DNA from: Brienomyrus brachyistius
Lineage: Eukaryota > Chordata > Actinopteri > Osteoglossiformes > Mormyridae
Assembly (NCBI RefSeq): GCF_023856365.1
Contig: NC_064552.1
Coordinates: forward strand, 10,892,160-10,956,159
Length of the DNA: 64,000 bases
Direction of reading: 5' to 3'
Notes under the pieces: model-generated
Told to the model about the DNA's origin: nothing
What the model saw: only the letters and a program-made list of their open reading frames with translations
Database searches by the model: none
In this document: positions 55,401-64,000 of the stretch, one piece after another
Numbering within the stretch: position 1 is the stretch's first letter
Layout of the letters: each line of letters opens with the position of its first letter
Program-made: the position numbers and the translations under genes

Positions 55401-56899
55401 TGGTGAATGAATGTCCATTAAAAAAAAAAAAGTGTGCAATGAAGGTACAAAGGGAGGAGTGATTTCTGACAGGCAAATTGGCACGACCATACAATGAGCC
55501 TTTTCGAACCATCAATGCACTTGTCGGTGATGCGCTTGTTGATGGACATCCCATATGGATGTAAATGCCTGTGCAGGAATGAAACTGCGTTGTAGGTGCA
55601 GGACTTTGAGATTTACCCATATGAAATGAGCGGGAGCAGAAGGTTACTTGGGCTGAATCTGGTACGGGGCGGCACCGCTGGGCATGTGCTCTAGGATCAA
55701 CCCGCCGGGACTGCTTCCTTCGCTTGCTCCCCTGCTATTTCTCCAGCTGAGGATGTGGTGACCACAACGTTTCGGTATTAAATGTACCAGAGTCAAGCCA
55801 AACGCTGGCTGAACACAGGAACTACAAAAGCATATATATCCAAAGCACCTCTCAGACCACAGATTAAGGCTTTAATTATTCGATGTAGGGAAAAAAAAAA
55901 AGCTAGATAATGCTTACATGTAGCAATACCACAGTGAGGTAAGGCTCAAGGGCATTTCATCCATTAATGATAGCAGTAAAACATGAGCAAACTTTACATT
56001 CATTTGTCAACAGTCTCAAAGAGAAGCAACCCTCACAACAGCAAACAGGATTCAATCAAAAAAATACTCAACCGAACAAATTTGAGCTCTGAAATGTTCA
56101 TGAACTCCTTGGTTAATGAGCTTCTCTCCCCAACCCTCCATGAGTATATATACAAAATAAAATTTGAAAAGAAAACAAGATGCTAGTTTTTTTTTTTTAA
56201 ATAAATAAAAAAAAAAAACTGCCTGTTTTTTTGGGCTTTTGGGCTCTGTAACTAAATTCACCACCGCTGGCCAACAAAAGCTACATGCCTCAGCCAAGGG
56301 TCAAATGAAATAGTCCCAAAGAATGACACGTTAATACCGGGACAGGGGTCACAACGAGGTGCAACTGGGGAGCTGGGTACTTCAACCTCAGAACTTTATT
56401 TCAAGTGGCCAAATATCTGCGCCTGAATGGCTTAAGAACTACTTTTCTGTTTGTTTTTGCCTAAATCGTGTAGCTGTAATTCAACATGAATCGGTGCAAG
56501 TGCTTGATTTTTTTTTTTTTTTGAGCTTTTAAAAGGTGTAGAGGAAGCAAGAGAACCTACTCCCCCCCCCCCCCAAATAAACTCACAACACAAGAGGCCG
56601 AGGTCGACCATCAACACGAAAGAGGGAAGTGAGTCTTAAGACTATCCATTCACAAGTACTAACTACAGCTGAGATTTCAAACACTTTAAAATGACACCTT
56701 CACAAATTCTGCATCTTACAAAAAAAAAATACACTTGCCCTAACATAGAATGTTCTCTCATGCCATTATTGCAAGAAGGCCTATATGCTGCAGCAGTATT
56801 ATTTTTAGATGTGGATGGTGCTATGCTGTAAATATTCTGCAAAATCACAGTGGTGGTAGTTGACTGCATATGGCATATCTGTGATGAGAAATCTGGTTT

Positions 56900-56900
<1 letters not shown>

Positions 56901-56930
<30 letters not shown>
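56901..56930. repeat. (AT)n microsatellite
   Basis: An uninterrupted AT run, probably within the CCDC6 3' UTR. Confidence 0.9.
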
Positions 56931-56933
<3 letters not shown>

Positions 56934-57704
56934 TTAACATATATATGGTATATAATTTGCTTTTAGGTGAAACGGATTCAGATAGGTTTGTATGTAACGG
57001 GCAGCAGATTAAGCAGAGAAACTCCGCGAAAAACCCTGCAAGCAGCATACACTAATCATGACTCTCTCTCCTCATAATCAGCACAGCCCAAGCGATACAT
57101 CTCGCATTTCCTGCAGGAAGTATAAAGCATTCATGTTTCCGCAATGCTGAATCGGTTTAAATTCTGAGACAGAGCATTAGTGTGCTCGTCCATTCAGAGT
57201 ACGATTCTGACCACGAAGACAATCCTACACAGACGACAGCATCCCTTTCCAGACATGGAAACCCACTGGAGGAATAGCCCTCTATAATCACCTGCGTTGT
57301 TCTGGAAGATTCCTCAATTAAAACACACAACAGAAATCAATTATGCACATTACTGCCCCCCCCAAAGAAAAAGGAACAAAAAAACCCACATTAAACTTCA
57401 GTACCTTTCACTTGATCTGAATTTTGCGGCATGTTTGTACAGAGAACGGCGGGTTTGCTTCTCCAACAGGAAATGCCAGGGCGAATGCCAAACTCACACT
57501 TCGGCCCAAGTCTCGGACAGGAAGAGATTGTACATTTCAGTCACTGCTTATAGTCAGTGTTCTCAGTACCTTTGTGCATGTAACGTCACTGCCAATGCCA
57601 GCAGTGCTCGGGAAAACACAAAATAACCTTACAAGTCCTTCACACACAGACGCTTTACCACTTCTGCCTTCAAGCCAAGCTGAAGAGAGAGATATAGGTT
57701 CCCT

Positions 57705-57729
57705 CCCCCCCCCCCCCCCCCCCCCCCCC
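57705..57729. repeat. poly-C tract
   Basis: 25 consecutive C, 370 nt past the CCDC6 stop. It reads as poly-G in the transcript. Confidence 0.95.
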
Positions 57730-57848
57730 AAATGAAACTTAAAAGCCATTGAGATTCAGCGTTAGAACTTTTCATTGCAATACCATATTGTAGACCGAGC
57801 AGGAAATGTTTCAGACCGAGGGGGAAAATAATTATATTTATATATTTT

Positions 57849-57870
57849 TATATATATATATATATATATA
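57849..57870. repeat. (TA)n microsatellite
   Basis: A short TA run in the putative CCDC6 3' UTR. Confidence 0.9.
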
Positions 57871-58098
57871 CCAAACACGCGTTGTTCCAGTAAGCACTGA
57901 CAAGAATGTTGTTAGGTTTAGTGTTGTAGTGCCACAACACCGGCTGCATTCTAAACAAACATTTACAACACAGTTAACAGTGAAACTTATGTAATCTCAG
58001 TGCAAGTAAGTCAATTCCATACTTGTAAGGTTAGCCTTTGGCTTTATAGTAACGCGCTCTGTCAAGTCCACTCTGGCTGAAGCTGCAGAGCCCATGCA

Positions 58099-63397
<5,299 letters not shown>

Positions 63398-64000
63398 TCA
63401 AACTCTAGTGCAAAAGCCTGATTTGTGTGTGCAAATGGTATCCAGCAGGCTACTTTCTGTTCAGTGGATCATTAAATCATTTTCTCCACGTTTCACATTA
63501 AATAAACCACGATTTCACCTTTAAAAAAACCTTCGATGCCACACCCGTATCAGAAATATGAATTAATTACTTGAGAACAGCCACATTCTAAAACAAAAAG
63601 CACTCTGATTCTTCTTAACTGTTGGCATCCAAAAAAAAAAACAAACATAAAAAAAAACCTACTTTACGACTCTCAAACCAATGGACATGTCTTTAGTACA
63701 GACATTAATGTTCAGTACAAACAAGGGCAAAGCCATTACAGGATGGCTGTATTCTAGGAAGCGCACAGCACAAGCCTGTATATCTGATACTCACTGCTGA
63801 AATGAGCTTAAACTTTAAAGTATCTAACCTTGACTCAGCATTTCTGAGAATGGGCTGGACCAAAGCAACAGGCACTGGAAGAGATTTCTAACTTGGCAGC
63901 AAAGCCTTTCTTTGAAGACTAGGCAGAGGTGGAGTCCTCCACCTGGACTCGAATCACGCTAAACACGGCGGAAGCCAATCCCACCACAATCTCACAATTG

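Overview
The window is vertebrate nuclear DNA, almost certainly from a teleost fish. The genes have short exons with GT-AG introns, the encoded proteins are closely alignable to vertebrate orthologues, and the non-coding DNA is full of fish-type tRNA-derived SINEs, small fold-back DNA elements and AT or poly-C/G simple repeats. I cannot name the species from sequence alone. There is no prokaryotic or CRISPR content.

Four protein-coding genes lie in the order and orientation known from human chromosome 10q21. PHYHIPL (+, CDS 568-24140) has 5 exons and encodes 376 aa. FAM13C (-, CDS 33337-25924) has 10 recognised exons and encodes 464 aa. SLC16A9/MCT9 (-, CDS 49550-45802) has 5 coding exons and encodes 495 aa. 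CCDC6 (-, from 63281 down to the stop at 58099) shows its last 8 exons; its first exon lies beyond base 64000. Exon phases were checked at every junction. PHYHIPL, FAM13C and SLC16A9 each give an unbroken frame. CCDC6 is in frame everywhere except its first visible exon, which is 148 nt where the conserved protein requires 150 and carries two separate one-base losses.

Region by region: 1-567 is the PHYHIPL promoter and 5' leader, with a TATA-like box. 674-19349 is a very large PHYHIPL intron with several repeats and an isolated CpG-rich block near 12 kb. 19350-24140 holds the remaining PHYHIPL exons. 24141-25923 is the narrow space where PHYHIPL and FAM13C end tail to tail. 25924-33337 is FAM13C, headed by a large CpG-rich block (about 32.6-34.25 kb). 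33.3-45.8 kb is intergenic, with a LINE fossil, a perfect-length fold-back element and a degenerate tandem array. 45.8-50.6 kb is SLC16A9. 50.7-58.1 kb is intergenic plus the probable long CCDC6 3' UTR. 58.1-64.0 kb is CCDC6.

The genes are not an operon and have no known shared pathway: a brain-expressed PHYHIP-like protein, a FAM13 family protein of unknown function, a monocarboxylate-family transporter and a coiled-coil tumour suppressor. They are linked by ancient synteny. I did not find a convincing new biological system. The best leads are the broken CCDC6 exon, a FAM13C exon that appears to have been dropped from human FAM13C, tandem branch-point-like repeats before the last FAM13C exon, the isolated CpG block in PHYHIPL intron 1, and several fold-back elements close to exons.
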